NCBI GenBank assembly: GCA_023454395.1 | Contig: JAEYFY010000166.1 | Coordinates: forward strand, 1 to 15,087 | DNA: 15,087 bases | Reading direction: 5' to 3' | Origin: Pseudomonadota bacterium | Lineage (GTDB): Bacteria > Pseudomonadota > Gammaproteobacteria > Enterobacterales > Enterobacteriaceae | Shown: positions 1 to 9,038 of the stretch, in pieces | Numbering within the stretch: the stretch's first letter is position 1 | How the letters are laid out: each line of letters begins with the position of its first letter | Program-made: the position numbers and the translations under genes | The notes under the pieces: generated by a model | Told to the model about the DNA's origin: nothing | The model's database searches: none | The model's input: only the letters and a program-made list of their open reading frames with translations

Positions 1-52
1 TGCCTGTGTCTTTTTTTGTCTTGAGAAGAGTAAATAGATCCTTTTCTCTGTG

Positions 53-80
53 TTGTTAGTATAAAAAATCAGGATGATAC
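53..80 (+). promoter_or_regulatory. possible greA promoter (sigma-70 type)
   Basis: A TTGTTA hexamer (53-58) is followed after 16 bases by TGATAC (75-80), placing a start near position 87, about 30 bases before the greA ATG. Both hexamers are only partial matches. A second -10-like TAGTAT at 98-103 is an alternative with no good -35. The rest of 1-117 shows no coding sequence. I see no clear leader terminator of the kind reported in the E. coli greA leader. Confidence 0.3.
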
Positions 81-117
81 CTATTTTTTATTAGGAATAG
101 TATTGAGGTATTAACAC

Positions 118-594
118 ATGAATCAGATCCCTATGACAGTTCTAGGTGCAGAAAAATTACGCGAAGAGCTGGAATATTTAAAAGGTACTCGTCGTCCCGA
201 GATTATTGCTGCTATCGCTGAAGCTCGTGAACATGGAGACTTAAAAGAAAACGCGGAATATCATGCTGCAAGAGAGCAACAAGGTTTCTGTGAAGGTCGC
301 ATACAAGAAATTGAAGCAAAATTATCAAATGCTCAAGTCATTGATATTACAAAGATGAATAACAATGGTCGTATTATTTTTGGTTCAACAGTGACACTGT
401 TAAATGTTGAAACTGAAGAAGAGCAAACTTACCGCATTGTGGGTGATGATGAAGCGAACATTAAAGAAAACTTAATTTCTGTTAACTCACCGATTGCGCG
501 TGGATTGATTGGTAAAGAGTTAGATGATGTCGTTGTTATCACTACACCGGGTGGACAAGTCGAGTATGAAGTTTTAAACGTAGAATATATTTAA
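118..594 (+). CDS. greA: transcription elongation factor GreA
   Basis: GreA binds the secondary channel of RNA polymerase and stimulates cleavage of the 3' end of backtracked transcripts, restarting stalled complexes. The 158-residue product has the family's usual length and aligns with E. coli GreA over its whole length. The N-terminal coiled coil spans roughly residues 1-75 and its tip carries the conserved acidic pair D41 and E44 (motif [13 protein letters not shown], 39-51), which positions magnesium in the polymerase active site. The C-terminal FKBP-like domain follows and contains the motif IVGDDEA. The ATG start is supported by GAGGT at 105-109, eight bases upstream. The gene is followed by a bidirectional hairpin that separates it from convergent yhbY. 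Nothing is missing or unusual. Confidence 0.98.
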   Translation: MNQIPMTVLGAEKLREELEYLKGTRRPEIIAAIAEAREHGDLKENAEYHAAREQQGFCEGRIQEIEAKLSNAQVIDITKMNNNGRIIFGSTVTLLNVETEEEQTYRIVGDDEANIKENLISVNSPIARGLIGKELDDVVVITTPGGQVEYEVLNVEYI

Positions 595-647
595 TTTGTA
601 ATTTTACGTTTCTATAGAAAACTAGACTGCTATCCTGTGGTAATATG

Positions 648-672
648 AAAAAGGCCTTAAAAGGCCTTTTTT
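648..672. terminator. bidirectional intrinsic terminator between greA and yhbY
   Basis: A perfect 9-bp stem pairs AAAAAGGCC (648-656) with GGCCTTTTT (663-671) around a 6-base loop, and the T run extends to 672. The A run on the left arm gives a T run on the opposite strand, so the hairpin can stop both greA (plus) and yhbY (minus) transcripts, as expected between convergent genes. Confidence 0.9.
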
Positions 673-698
673 GCCATAGAGTTAGTTATGGCATTTTT
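673..698 (+). terminator. possible second weak terminator after greA
   Basis: Directly after the main terminator, GCCATA (673-678) pairs with TATGGC (687-692) around an 8-base loop and is followed by ATTTTT. It is weaker than the first hairpin and could be a back-up stop for plus-strand transcription. It lies just past the yhbY stop codon. Confidence 0.35.
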
Positions 699-715
699 AT
701 ATAAAGATACAAGTT

Positions 716-1009
716 TTATTTCGGTAAAATAATCTTACGTGCTTCTGAAGGACGATAAAGAACAAGAATTTTTCCGATAACTTGTACATTCTGTGCACCG
801 CTTTCACGTACAATCGCTGCCACGATCAAGTTTTTAACATCTCGATCTTCGCCTGCGATTTTGACTTTGATAAGCTCATGGTGTGCCAGAGCGACTTCAA
901 TTTCTGCAAGAACGCCTTCAGTCAACCCGTTGTTACCAATCATAACGACTGGATTAAGGTGATGAGCGAGCCCTTTCAGGTGTTGAATTTGTTTTTTGTT
1001 AAGAGTCAT
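716..1009 (-). CDS. yhbY: YhbY, CRM-domain RNA-binding protein of 50S assembly
   Basis: YhbY is a small single-domain CRM (CRS1-YhbY) protein that associates with pre-50S ribosomal particles. The 97 residues match E. coli YhbY in length and nearly end to end. The RNA-binding GxxG loop is visible as GNNG at residues 25-28, followed by LTEGVLAEIE and later LVLYRPS near the C terminus. Two adjacent ATG codons (1010-1012 and 1007-1009 on the minus strand) could start it. The inner one is chosen because it aligns exactly with the E. coli N terminus; the outer would add one Met. No clear Shine-Dalgarno sequence precedes either. The gene is divergent from rlmE and convergent with greA, as in E. coli. 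Its only odd trait is the weak ribosome binding site. Confidence 0.95.
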   Translation of the reverse strand: MTLNKKQIQHLKGLAHHLNPVVMIGNNGLTEGVLAEIEVALAHHELIKVKIAGEDRDVKNLIVAAIVRESGAQNVQVIGKILVLYRPSEARKIILPK

Positions 1010-1032
1010 CATTAATTTTTGCTTTGTTGGGA

Positions 1033-1060
1033 TTGAAAACTCGCTATTCTAACGCCATCT
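1033..1060 (+). promoter_or_regulatory. predicted heat-shock (sigma-32) promoter for rlmE-ftsH
   Basis: TTGAAA (1033-1038) is followed after 14 bases by CGCCATCT (1053-1060). This matches the sigma-32 consensus (CTTGAAA, 13-15 bases, CCCCATNT), with seven of eight bases right in the -10 box. A start near 1067 would give a leader of about 88 bases before rlmE. In E. coli rlmE and ftsH are heat-shock genes, which fits. The site overlaps the probable yhbY promoter on the other strand. Confidence 0.7.
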
Positions 1061-1074
1061 CTCACTTATCACCA
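1046..1074 (-). promoter_or_regulatory. possible sigma-70 promoter for yhbY
   Basis: On the minus strand TAGAAT (complement of 1046-1051) is a five-of-six match to the -10 consensus, about 37 bases before the yhbY start. The -35 region 17 bases away (TGGTGA, complement of 1069-1074) is poor. Position and -10 quality make it the best candidate in the divergent region. Confidence 0.35.
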
Positions 1075-1154
1075 TAAAATGTCGTTAAGACGAGGTTAAA
1101 TGAGTGAAATAGTAAAAATTTTGATAGCTAAGTGTATGATAGTTGGAAAACGCA

Positions 1155-1784
1155 ATGGCCAATAAGAAACGTTCGGCAAGCTCTAGCCGCTGGTTACAAG
1201 AACATTTTAGTGATAAATATGTTCAGCAAGCAAAGAAAAAAGGGTTTCGCTCTCGCGCTTGGTTTAAACTGGAAGAAATTCAGCAAAGTGACAATATCTT
1301 TAAACCAGGTATGACCGTTGTCGATTTAGGAGCTGCTCCTGGTGGGTGGTCTCAATACGTTGTACAGCAGTTAGGAAGCAAAGGTCGAATTATCGCATGC
1401 GACCTTTTACCTATGGATCCTATTGTTGGAGTCGATTTCCTTCAAGGCGATTTTCGTGATGAACTTGTGTTGAAGGCATTGCTTGATAGAGTAGGTGAAA
1501 ACAAAGTCCAGGTTGTCATGTCTGACATGGCTCCAAACATGAGCGGTACGCCCGCGGTCGATATCCCTCGATCCATGTATTTAGTAGAGTTAGCGCTTGA
1601 TATGTGTCGTGATGTACTGGCTCCCGGGGGAAGTTTTATTGTCAAAGTGTTTCAGGGAGAAGGCTTTGATGAATACCTGGGGCAAATACGCTCCCTGTTT
1701 ACGAAAGTGAAAGTTCGTAAACCAGACGCTTCGCGGTCTCGTTCTCGTGAGGTATATATTGTAGCCACAGGGCGTAAACTTTAG
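1155..1784 (+). CDS. rlmE: 23S rRNA 2'-O-methyltransferase RlmE (FtsJ/RrmJ)
   Basis: RlmE methylates the 2'-hydroxyl of U2552 in the A loop of 23S rRNA within the 50S subunit, using S-adenosylmethionine. The 209-residue product equals E. coli RlmE in length. The methyl-donor motif [10 protein letters not shown] lies at 57-66, and the catalytic residues known from E. coli are in register: K38, D124 (in SDMAPNMSG) and K164 (in VKVFQGEG). The ATG at 1155 is chosen over an in-frame TTG at 1143 because it reproduces the E. coli N terminus and sits 6 bases after GGAA (1145-1148). It lies 47 bases before ftsH and is probably co-transcribed with it from the heat-shock promoter upstream. Confidence 0.97.
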   Translation: MANKKRSASSSRWLQEHFSDKYVQQAKKKGFRSRAWFKLEEIQQSDNIFKPGMTVVDLGAAPGGWSQYVVQQLGSKGRIIACDLLPMDPIVGVDFLQGDFRDELVLKALLDRVGENKVQVVMSDMAPNMSGTPAVDIPRSMYLVELALDMCRDVLAPGGSFIVKVFQGEGFDEYLGQIRSLFTKVKVRKPDASRSRSREVYIVATGRKL

Positions 1785-1819
1785 TACCCTAAAGCTATTT
1801 GTTAACACAGTTGTAATAT

Positions 1820-1824
1820 GAGGT
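1820..1824 (+). promoter_or_regulatory. ribosome binding site that favours the TTG start of ftsH
   Basis: GAGGT at 1820-1824 ends 7 bases before TTG at 1832 but 16 bases before the next in-frame ATG at 1841. The spacing argues that translation begins at TTG, giving an N terminus three residues longer (MSD then MAKN). Confidence 0.6.
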
Positions 1825-1831
1825 TAATCCC

Positions 1832-3778
1832 TTGAGTGACATGGCGAAAAACCTGATCCTCTGGCTAGTTATTGCAGTCGTTTTGATGTCATTATTCCAG
1901 AGCTTCGGACCCAGCGATTCGAATAGTCGTAAGGTGGATTACTCTACCTTTATCAATGAGTTAACTAATAACCAATTACGCGAGGTCAGCATAAGTGGTT
2001 ATGATATTAATGTAACTAAAACAGATAACTCAAAGTACAGCACGTATATGCCTATGCGTGATGATAACCTGCTGACCACTTTAATGAACCGTAATGTAAA
2101 AGTAACGGGCGAACCACTTGAAGGCCAAAGTCTTCTGACTCAAATTTTTGTGTCTTGGTTCCCAATGCTATTACTGATTGGTCTTTGGATTTTCTTTATG
2201 CGCCAAATGCAAGGTGGTGGCGGTAAAGGTGCGATGTCTTTCGGTAAAAGCAAGGCACGCATGTTGACAGAAGACCAAATCAAAACAACCTTTGCTGATG
2301 TCGCGGGTTGTGATGAAGCGAAAGAAGAAGTAAGCGAATTAGTTGAGTATTTACGTGATCCAGGTCGTTTCCAGAAATTAGGGGGTAAAATCCCTAAAGG
2401 TATTCTGATGGTGGGGCCTCCTGGTACAGGTAAAACATTATTAGCAAAAGCCATCGCGGGTGAAGCTAAAGTCCCATTCTTTACCATTTCAGGTTCTGAT
2501 TTCGTTGAAATGTTTGTGGGTGTGGGTGCTTCTCGTGTTCGTGATATGTTTGAACAAGCTAAAAAAGCAGCACCTTGTATCATCTTTATCGATGAAATCG
2601 ATGCGGTCGGTCGTCAACGTGGTGCAGGTTTAGGTGGTGGTCATGATGAACGTGAACAAACACTGAACCAAATGCTAGTTGAAATGGATGGCTTCGAAGG
2701 TAATGAAGGTATTATCGTTATCGCGGCAACTAACCGTCCAGACGTGTTAGACCCAGCATTACTTCGCCCTGGTCGTTTTGACCGTCAAGTGGTTGTTGGT
2801 TTACCTGATGTGCGTGGACGTGAGCAAATCCTTAAAGTCCATATGCGCCGTGTGCCTTTATCACCCGATGTTGATCCAGCAATTTTAGCACGTGGTACTC
2901 CAGGTTTCTCTGGTGCTGACTTAGCTAACTTAGTTAACGAAGCTGCTTTATTTGCTGCTCGTGGTAATAAACGTGTTGTCTCAATGGTTGAGTTTGAGAA
3001 AGCGAAAGATAAGATAATGATGGGCGCAGAGCGCCGTTCAATGGTGATGACTGAAGAACAAAAAGCATCAACCGCTTATCATGAAGCTGGTCACGCAATT
3101 ATTGGTCGTTTAGTTCCTGAACATGATCCTGTGCATAAAGTGACGATTATCCCTCGTGGACGTGCATTAGGTGTGACTTTCTTCTTACCTGAAGGTGACC
3201 AAATTAGTGCGAGCCGTCAGAAGTTAGAGAGCCAAATTTCAACACTTTACGGTGGTCGTTTAGCTGAAGAAATTATCTATGGTGTAGAGCATGTTTCTAC
3301 GGGTGCTTCTAATGACATCAAAGTTGCAACCAATATTGCACGTAACATGGTGACACAGTGGGGCTTCTCTGAAAAATTAGGGCCATTGCTGTACGCAGAA
3401 GAAGAAGGTGAAGTGTTCTTAGGTCGTTCTGTTGCTAAAGCGCAACATATGTCTGATGAAACCGCTCGTACAATTGACGAAGAAATTAAAGCTATCGTTG
3501 ATCGTAACTATGTTCGTGCTCGTCAGATCTTAATGGACAACCTTGATATTCTGCACTCAATGAAAGATGCACTGATGACTTATGAAACTATCGATGCGCC
3601 TCAAATTGATGATTTAATGAATCGTCGTGATGTTCGTCCACCTGCGGGTTGGGAAGGCAATAATGGCAATAGTGGTACAACGACTACTGCCCAGCCAGCA
3701 CAAACGCATGTAGCGAATGAGCCAAAAGACAAGCCTGAGTCAGAAAGTGATACACCTTCTGATAACAATACTCACTAA
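1832..3778 (+). CDS. ftsH: ATP-dependent zinc metalloprotease FtsH
   Basis: FtsH is the membrane-anchored AAA+ protease that degrades sigma-32, LpxC and unassembled membrane proteins. Of 648 residues, two membrane segments (about 8-25 and 99-121) flank a periplasmic domain. The AAA module follows with Walker A GPPGTGKT (195-202), Walker B ending at D254-E255, and arginine fingers R312 and R315 in RPGRFDR. The zinc protease motif HEAGH is at 417-421. The core is almost identical to E. coli. The C-terminal tail after PPAGWE differs and is rich in Thr, Asn, Pro and acidic residues, as is usual for this disordered end. TTG at 1832 is chosen from ribosome-binding-site spacing; ATG at 1841 would give 645 residues. 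The gene closes the rlmE-ftsH unit. Confidence 0.98.
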   Translation: MSDMAKNLILWLVIAVVLMSLFQSFGPSDSNSRKVDYSTFINELTNNQLREVSISGYDINVTKTDNSKYSTYMPMRDDNLLTTLMNRNVKVTGEPLEGQSLLTQIFVSWFPMLLLIGLWIFFMRQMQGGGGKGAMSFGKSKARMLTEDQIKTTFADVAGCDEAKEEVSELVEYLRDPGRFQKLGGKIPKGILMVGPPGTGKTLLAKAIAGEAKVPFFTISGSDFVEMFVGVGASRVRDMFEQAKKAAPCIIFIDEIDAVGRQRGAGLGGGHDEREQTLNQMLVEMDGFEGNEGIIVIAATNRPDVLDPALLRPGRFDRQVVVGLPDVRGREQILKVHMRRVPLSPDVDPAILARGTPGFSGADLANLVNEAALFAARGNKRVVSMVEFEKAKDKIMMGAERRSMVMTEEQKASTAYHEAGHAIIGRLVPEHDPVHKVTIIPRGRALGVTFFLPEGDQISASRQKLESQISTLYGGRLAEEIIYGVEHVSTGASNDIKVATNIARNMVTQWGFSEKLGPLLYAEEEGEVFLGRSVAKAQHMSDETARTIDEEIKAIVDRNYVRARQILMDNLDILHSMKDALMTYETIDAPQIDDLMNRRDVRPPAGWEGNNGNSGTTTTAQPAQTHVANEPKDKPESESDTPSDNNTH

Positions 3779-3817
3779 TCCTTATTGGGTTACGCATATT
3801 GAGTAAGCTATAAATAC

Positions 3818-3843
3818 AAACCCCAGGCTTCTGGGGTTTTTTT
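3818..3843 (+). terminator. intrinsic terminator after ftsH
   Basis: CCCCAG (3821-3826) pairs with CTGGGG (3831-3836) around a 4-base GCTT loop. Flanking AAA and TTT can extend the stem, and seven T follow. This is a textbook terminator. It ends only 17 bases before folP, so folP-glmM needs either read-through or its own promoter. A weak candidate is TTGGGT (3785-3790), 18 bases, TATAAA (3809-3814). Confidence 0.9.
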
Positions 3844-3860
3844 ATGAAGGTATCAATGAA

Positions 3861-4703
3861 ATGAAATTAATGGCTAGAGGAACCGAACTTAACTTATCAA
3901 CACCTCAAGTTATGGGGATTTTGAATGTTACTCCAGACTCTTTCTCTGATGGTGGCACTCATAATTCACTTAATGATGCAGTTGACCATGCCGCAAAATT
4001 GATCGCCGAAGGGGCTTCTATCATCGATATTGGTGGTGAGTCTACTAGACCTGGCGCAAGTGATGTCTCTATTGATGAAGAGTTGCAGCGTGTTATTCCT
4101 GTTGTTGAGGCTATTCGTCAGCGTTTTGATGTGTGGATCTCTGTTGATACATCCAAGGCTCCAGTCATTACCGAATCTGCAAATGTAGGCGCTTCAATTA
4201 TCAATGATATTCGCTCTTTACAAGAGCCAGGAGCGCTTGAAGCAGCCGCTAAAACAGGTTTGCCAGTGTGCATTATGCATATGCAAGGCGACCCTAAAAC
4301 TATGCAACAATCGCCACATTATGAGAATGTGATGATAGATGTTGATCGTTTTTTACAAGAAAATATTCAACGTTGTGTTGATGCTGGAATCGAAAAAAAT
4401 CAAATTATTCTTGATCCAGGATTCGGCTTTGGTAAAAATTTAGCGCATAATTACCAATTATTAGCACACTTAAGTGAACTTCATCACTTTGGTTTACCCA
4501 TACTTGCCGGAATGTCACGCAAATCAATGGTTGGACAACTATTGAATGTACCACCACAAGAGCGTGTTGCTGGTAGCGTGGCATGCGCAGTGATTGCAGC
4601 GATGCAAGGCGCACAAATTATTCGTGTACACGATGTTAAAGAGACTGTTGATGCGATGAAAGTCGTACAAGCGACTCTTTCTGCAAAGGAAAATAATGAA
4701 TGA
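3861..4703 (+). CDS. folP: dihydropteroate synthase
   Basis: FolP condenses 6-hydroxymethyl-7,8-dihydropterin diphosphate with p-aminobenzoate to form dihydropteroate in folate synthesis; it is the target of sulfonamides. The 280-residue protein (E. coli 282) has the TIM-barrel signatures [15 protein letters not shown] (18-32) and GGESTRPGA (58-66). Later motifs are DPGFGFGKN and, near the C terminus, IRVHDVKE. Residues F28, T62 and P64, at which sulfonamide-resistance changes are known in other bacteria, are all in the ordinary form. The ATG at 3861 reproduces the E. coli start and has GAAGG at 3846-3850 upstream. The stop overlaps the glmM start by four bases (ATGA), so the two are translationally coupled, as in E. 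coli. Confidence 0.98.
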   Translation: MKLMARGTELNLSTPQVMGILNVTPDSFSDGGTHNSLNDAVDHAAKLIAEGASIIDIGGESTRPGASDVSIDEELQRVIPVVEAIRQRFDVWISVDTSKAPVITESANVGASIINDIRSLQEPGALEAAAKTGLPVCIMHMQGDPKTMQQSPHYENVMIDVDRFLQENIQRCVDAGIEKNQIILDPGFGFGKNLAHNYQLLAHLSELHHFGLPILAGMSRKSMVGQLLNVPPQERVAGSVACAVIAAMQGAQIIRVHDVKETVDAMKVVQATLSAKENNE

Positions 4704-6037
4704 GCGAACGTAAATACTTTGGAACAGATGGTATCCGTGGAAAAGTAGGTGATAGTCCAATTACACCTGATTTTGTATTAAAACTGGGTTGGGCTGCGGG
4801 CAAAGTATTAGCACGTCATGGCTCTCGTAAAATCATTATTGGTAAAGATACACGTATCTCTGGCTATATGCTGGAATCTGCATTAGAAGCGGGTTTAGCT
4901 GCGGCAGGCTTATCAGCCTCATTTACAGGGCCAATGCCAACACCGGCTGTTGCTTATTTAACGCGTACATTCCGCGCTGAAGCTGGGATTGTTATTTCAG
5001 CTTCTCATAACCCTTATTACGATAACGGGATCAAATTCTTCTCTATTGATGGCACAAAATTACCAGATGAAGTAGAAGAAGCCATTGAAGCTGAAATGGA
5101 AAAACCAATTACCTGTGTTGAATCAGCGGAGCTTGGTCGTGCAAATCGTATCGTGGATGCGGCAGGTCGTTATATTGAATTCTGTAAGGGGACTTTCCCG
5201 AATGAAAACAATCTTAATGGTCTAAAAGTGGTTGTCGATTGTGCTCATGGTGCAACCTACCACATTGCGCCAAACGTATTTCGTGAGTTAGGTGCTGAAG
5301 TGATCACTATTGGCTGTGAGCCAACGGGTATCAATATCAATGAAGAGTGTGGCGCAACAGATGTTCGTATGTTGCAAAAACGCGTATTAGAAGAAGGCGC
5401 TGATGTTGGTTTAGCTTTTGATGGTGACGGTGACCGTATCATCATGGTTGACCATCAAGGTCTAAAAGTTGATGGTGACCAAATTCTCTACATTATTGCG
5501 AGAGAAGCGTTACGCCAAGGTCAATTACGCGGTGGTGCAGTTGGTACTCTAATGAGCAATATGGGATTAGAGATTGCACTGAAACAACTGGGTATTCCTT
5601 TTGTCAGAGCAAAAGTGGGCGACCGCTATGTGCTTGAAAAATTACAAGAGAAAGGCTGGCGTTTAGGTGCTGAAAACTCAGGTCACATTATTTTATTAGA
5701 TAAAACGACGACAGGTGATGGTATTGTTGCTGGTTTACAAGTTTTAAGTGCAATGGTACGTAACCATATGAGTCTGCATGATCTATGTAGTGGCATGAAA
5801 CTATTACCACAAATTTTAGTGAATGTTCGTTTTACCGGTAGCCACGATCCACTACAAACACCAGAAGTTCAGAAAGTCGCTAAAGCGGTTGAAGAAGAAC
5901 TGGCTGGTAAAGGTCGTGTATTGCTGCGTAAATCAGGAACAGAACCTTTAATTCGTGTCATGGTTGAAGGTGAAAATGAAGAGCAAGTCACAGCGATGGC
6001 AAATCGTATTGCAGACGCTGTGAAGCACGTTGGTTAA
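4700..6037 (+). CDS. glmM: phosphoglucosamine mutase
   Basis: GlmM converts glucosamine-6-phosphate to glucosamine-1-phosphate, the step before UDP-GlcNAc formation for peptidoglycan and lipopolysaccharide. The 445 residues match the E. coli length. The catalytic phosphoserine is S102 in SASHNP (100-105), the magnesium loop is DGDGDR with D241, D243 and D245, and the phosphate-binding loop near the C terminus is [10 protein letters not shown] (410-419). The N terminus begins with the family motif YFGTDGIRG. The start ATG lies inside the folP stop and is preceded by AAGGA at 4686-4690. A 165-base gap with two hairpins follows before secG. No strong terminator is seen directly after the stop, so some read-through into secG is possible. 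Confidence 0.98.
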   Translation: MSERKYFGTDGIRGKVGDSPITPDFVLKLGWAAGKVLARHGSRKIIIGKDTRISGYMLESALEAGLAAAGLSASFTGPMPTPAVAYLTRTFRAEAGIVISASHNPYYDNGIKFFSIDGTKLPDEVEEAIEAEMEKPITCVESAELGRANRIVDAAGRYIEFCKGTFPNENNLNGLKVVVDCAHGATYHIAPNVFRELGAEVITIGCEPTGININEECGATDVRMLQKRVLEEGADVGLAFDGDGDRIIMVDHQGLKVDGDQILYIIAREALRQGQLRGGAVGTLMSNMGLEIALKQLGIPFVRAKVGDRYVLEKLQEKGWRLGAENSGHIILLDKTTTGDGIVAGLQVLSAMVRNHMSLHDLCSGMKLLPQILVNVRFTGSHDPLQTPEVQKVAKAVEEELAGKGRVLLRKSGTEPLIRVMVEGENEEQVTAMANRIADAVKHVG

Positions 6038-6081
6038 TTGATGCTTTTTTCTTCAATCAATCACTTTGTAGAAAAATAACC

Positions 6082-6110
6082 TTGCTTGTCAGTTCAGCTT
6101 TGGTTAGTAT
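6082..6110 (+). promoter_or_regulatory. possible secG promoter
   Basis: TTGCTT (6082-6087), a 17-base spacer and TAGTAT (6105-6110) form a moderate sigma-70 match. The predicted start near 6117 would put the RNA 5' end at the base of the 6114-6148 hairpin. Confidence 0.4.
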
Positions 6111-6113
6111 TCA

Positions 6114-6148
6114 CACCCGCTTAGTAAGGTCTTGAACTAAAGCGGGTG
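6114..6148 (+). repeat. inverted repeat (leader hairpin 1) upstream of secG
   Basis: CACCCGCTT (6114-6122) pairs with AAGCGGGTG (6140-6148). After a one-base bulge (A6139), AGT (6123-6125) pairs with ACT (6136-6138), giving 12 bp in all around a 10-base loop. No T run follows, so it is not a standard terminator. It lies in the secG 5' leader, or could be the end of the glmM transcript. Confidence 0.75.
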
Positions 6149-6161
6149 AAGCAATCGAAGG

Positions 6162-6179
6162 TTATCGTTAAGACGATAA
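6162..6179 (+). repeat. inverted repeat (leader hairpin 2) upstream of secG
   Basis: TTATCGT (6162-6168) pairs perfectly with ACGATAA (6173-6179) around a 4-base TAAG loop. It lies 14 bases after hairpin 1 and 10 bases before the secG ribosome binding site AAGG (6190-6193). Confidence 0.7.
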
Positions 6180-6202
6180 GTTCCATAGAAAAGGTAACGC
6201 AA

Positions 6203-6547
6203 ATGTATACGGCACTCATTGTTATTCTTATCATTGTAGCAACAGGGCTAGTTGGTCTGATCCTGTTACAGCAGGGTAAAGGTGCTGATATGGGCGCTTC
6301 TTTTGGTGCAGGTGCTTCCGGTACAGTATTTGGTTCAAGCGGTTCAGCTAACTTTATGACCCGTATGACCGCTGTTTTAGCGACAGCTTTTATTGTACTT
6401 GCCCTTATTTTAGGTAATCTAAGTGCCAATAAAACTGTACGTGAAGACAGCAAATGGATGTCTATCGAGCAGACTACAGAAGAAGCTAAAAAAGCTGAGC
6501 AATTAGCAGCGCCTGTAGCGCCAGCAAATACAGATATTCCGCAGTAA
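6203..6547 (+). CDS. secG: preprotein translocase subunit SecG
   Basis: SecG is the small inner-membrane subunit of the SecYEG protein export channel and assists SecA-driven translocation. The 114-residue protein (E. coli 110) has two membrane segments, about 2-22 and 52-72. They are joined by the highly conserved cytoplasmic loop LLQQGKGADMGASFGAGAS (21-39). The C-terminal tail is polar and Ala/Pro/Glu-rich and is four residues longer than in E. coli. The ATG at 6203 is chosen over in-frame GTG codons farther upstream because the product then begins with the family-like MYTAL, and AAGG (6190-6193) lies 9 bases before it. Two stable hairpins precede it and a third lies between it and tRNA-Leu. 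Confidence 0.96.
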   Translation: MYTALIVILIIVATGLVGLILLQQGKGADMGASFGAGASGTVFGSSGSANFMTRMTAVLATAFIVLALILGNLSANKTVREDSKWMSIEQTTEEAKKAEQLAAPVAPANTDIPQ

Positions 6548-6563
6548 ACTAAGTAAAGATTTA

Positions 6564-6601
6564 AATGAGATTGTTAATTTTTACGCAGTAACAGTCTCAT
6601 T
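6564..6601 (+). repeat. 13-bp inverted repeat between secG and tRNA-Leu
   Basis: AATGAGATTGTTA (6564-6576) pairs with TAACAGTCTCATT (6589-6601) over 13 bp with a single G-U wobble, around a 12-base loop. It ends 4 bases before the first base of the tRNA. No T run follows it, so a terminator role is unlikely. A processing or protective structure in a secG-tRNA transcript is more plausible. Confidence 0.8.
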
Positions 6602-6605
6602 AAGT

Positions 6606-6695
6606 GCCGAGGTGGTGAAATTGGTATACACGCTACCTTGAGGTGGTAGTGCCTATAAAACGGGCGTACGGGTTCAAGTCCCGTTCTCGGCACCA
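6606..6695 (+). tRNA. leuU: tRNA-Leu(GAG)
   Basis: This is a class II tRNA of 90 bases including encoded CCA (6693-6695). The acceptor stem GCCGAGG (6606-6612) pairs with 6685-6691 with one G-U. The anticodon stem CTACC/GGTAG encloses the loop TTGAGGT with anticodon GAG at 6640-6642. The T arm GGGTTCAAGTCCC is standard. The sequence closely matches E. coli leuU, which also follows secG. The long variable arm is three bases longer than in E. coli as I recall it. It reads CTC and CTT codons. Confidence 0.96.
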
Positions 6696-6709
6696 TTATT
6701 CCAGATAGC

Positions 6710-6738
6710 TTGCGTTTTGCTTGTTATCAGCGTAAAAT
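6710..6738 (+). promoter_or_regulatory. predicted promoter for the tRNA-fMet-rimP-nusA operon
   Basis: TTGCGT (6710-6715), a 17-base spacer and TAAAAT (6733-6738) precede a G/C-containing stretch (GCCAC, 6741-6745), as is common at stable-RNA promoters. Transcription would start near 6745, about 10 bases before the tRNA. No convincing terminator is seen between the two tRNAs, so read-through from secG-leuU may add to it. Confidence 0.6.
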
Positions 6739-6755
6739 TTGCCACGTTTTTCGAA

Positions 6756-6832
<77 letters not shown>

Positions 6833-6951
6833 CTTCTAACAATACAGCACTTTTCTCATTAATCATCTTGTTGAACCGATTATGATCCTGAGTGGAATGT
6901 GCCGTAAGAAGAGGTTATTCTCGAATGGCAAGTTACAGGGTCCAGTTGCAT

Positions 6952-9016
<2,065 letters not shown>

Positions 9017-9038
9017 CAACTGAGCAGGAAGGAACAGA

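Noticed and set aside
1..117. Start of a divergent dacB gene (upstream neighbour of greA in E. coli)
   Set aside because: No minus-strand start codon with an open frame is visible before the window edge, so the neighbour cannot be judged.
2140..2583. 147-codon minus-strand open frame inside ftsH
   Set aside because: It is fully antisense to the most conserved part of FtsH, matches no family I recognise and reflects codon bias of the real gene.
3785..3814. folP promoter TTGGGT-18-TATAAA
   Set aside because: Its predicted start falls inside the ftsH terminator stem, and the hexamer match is weak. It is mentioned only in the terminator entry.
6146..6202. N-terminal extension of secG by 19 codons from GTG
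   Set aside because: It overlaps the leader hairpins and would put a charged segment before the first membrane helix. The ATG at 6203 has a good ribosome binding site and the family N terminus.
6564..6601. Intrinsic terminator after secG
   Set aside because: The stem is AT-rich in its upper part and no T tract follows on either strand.
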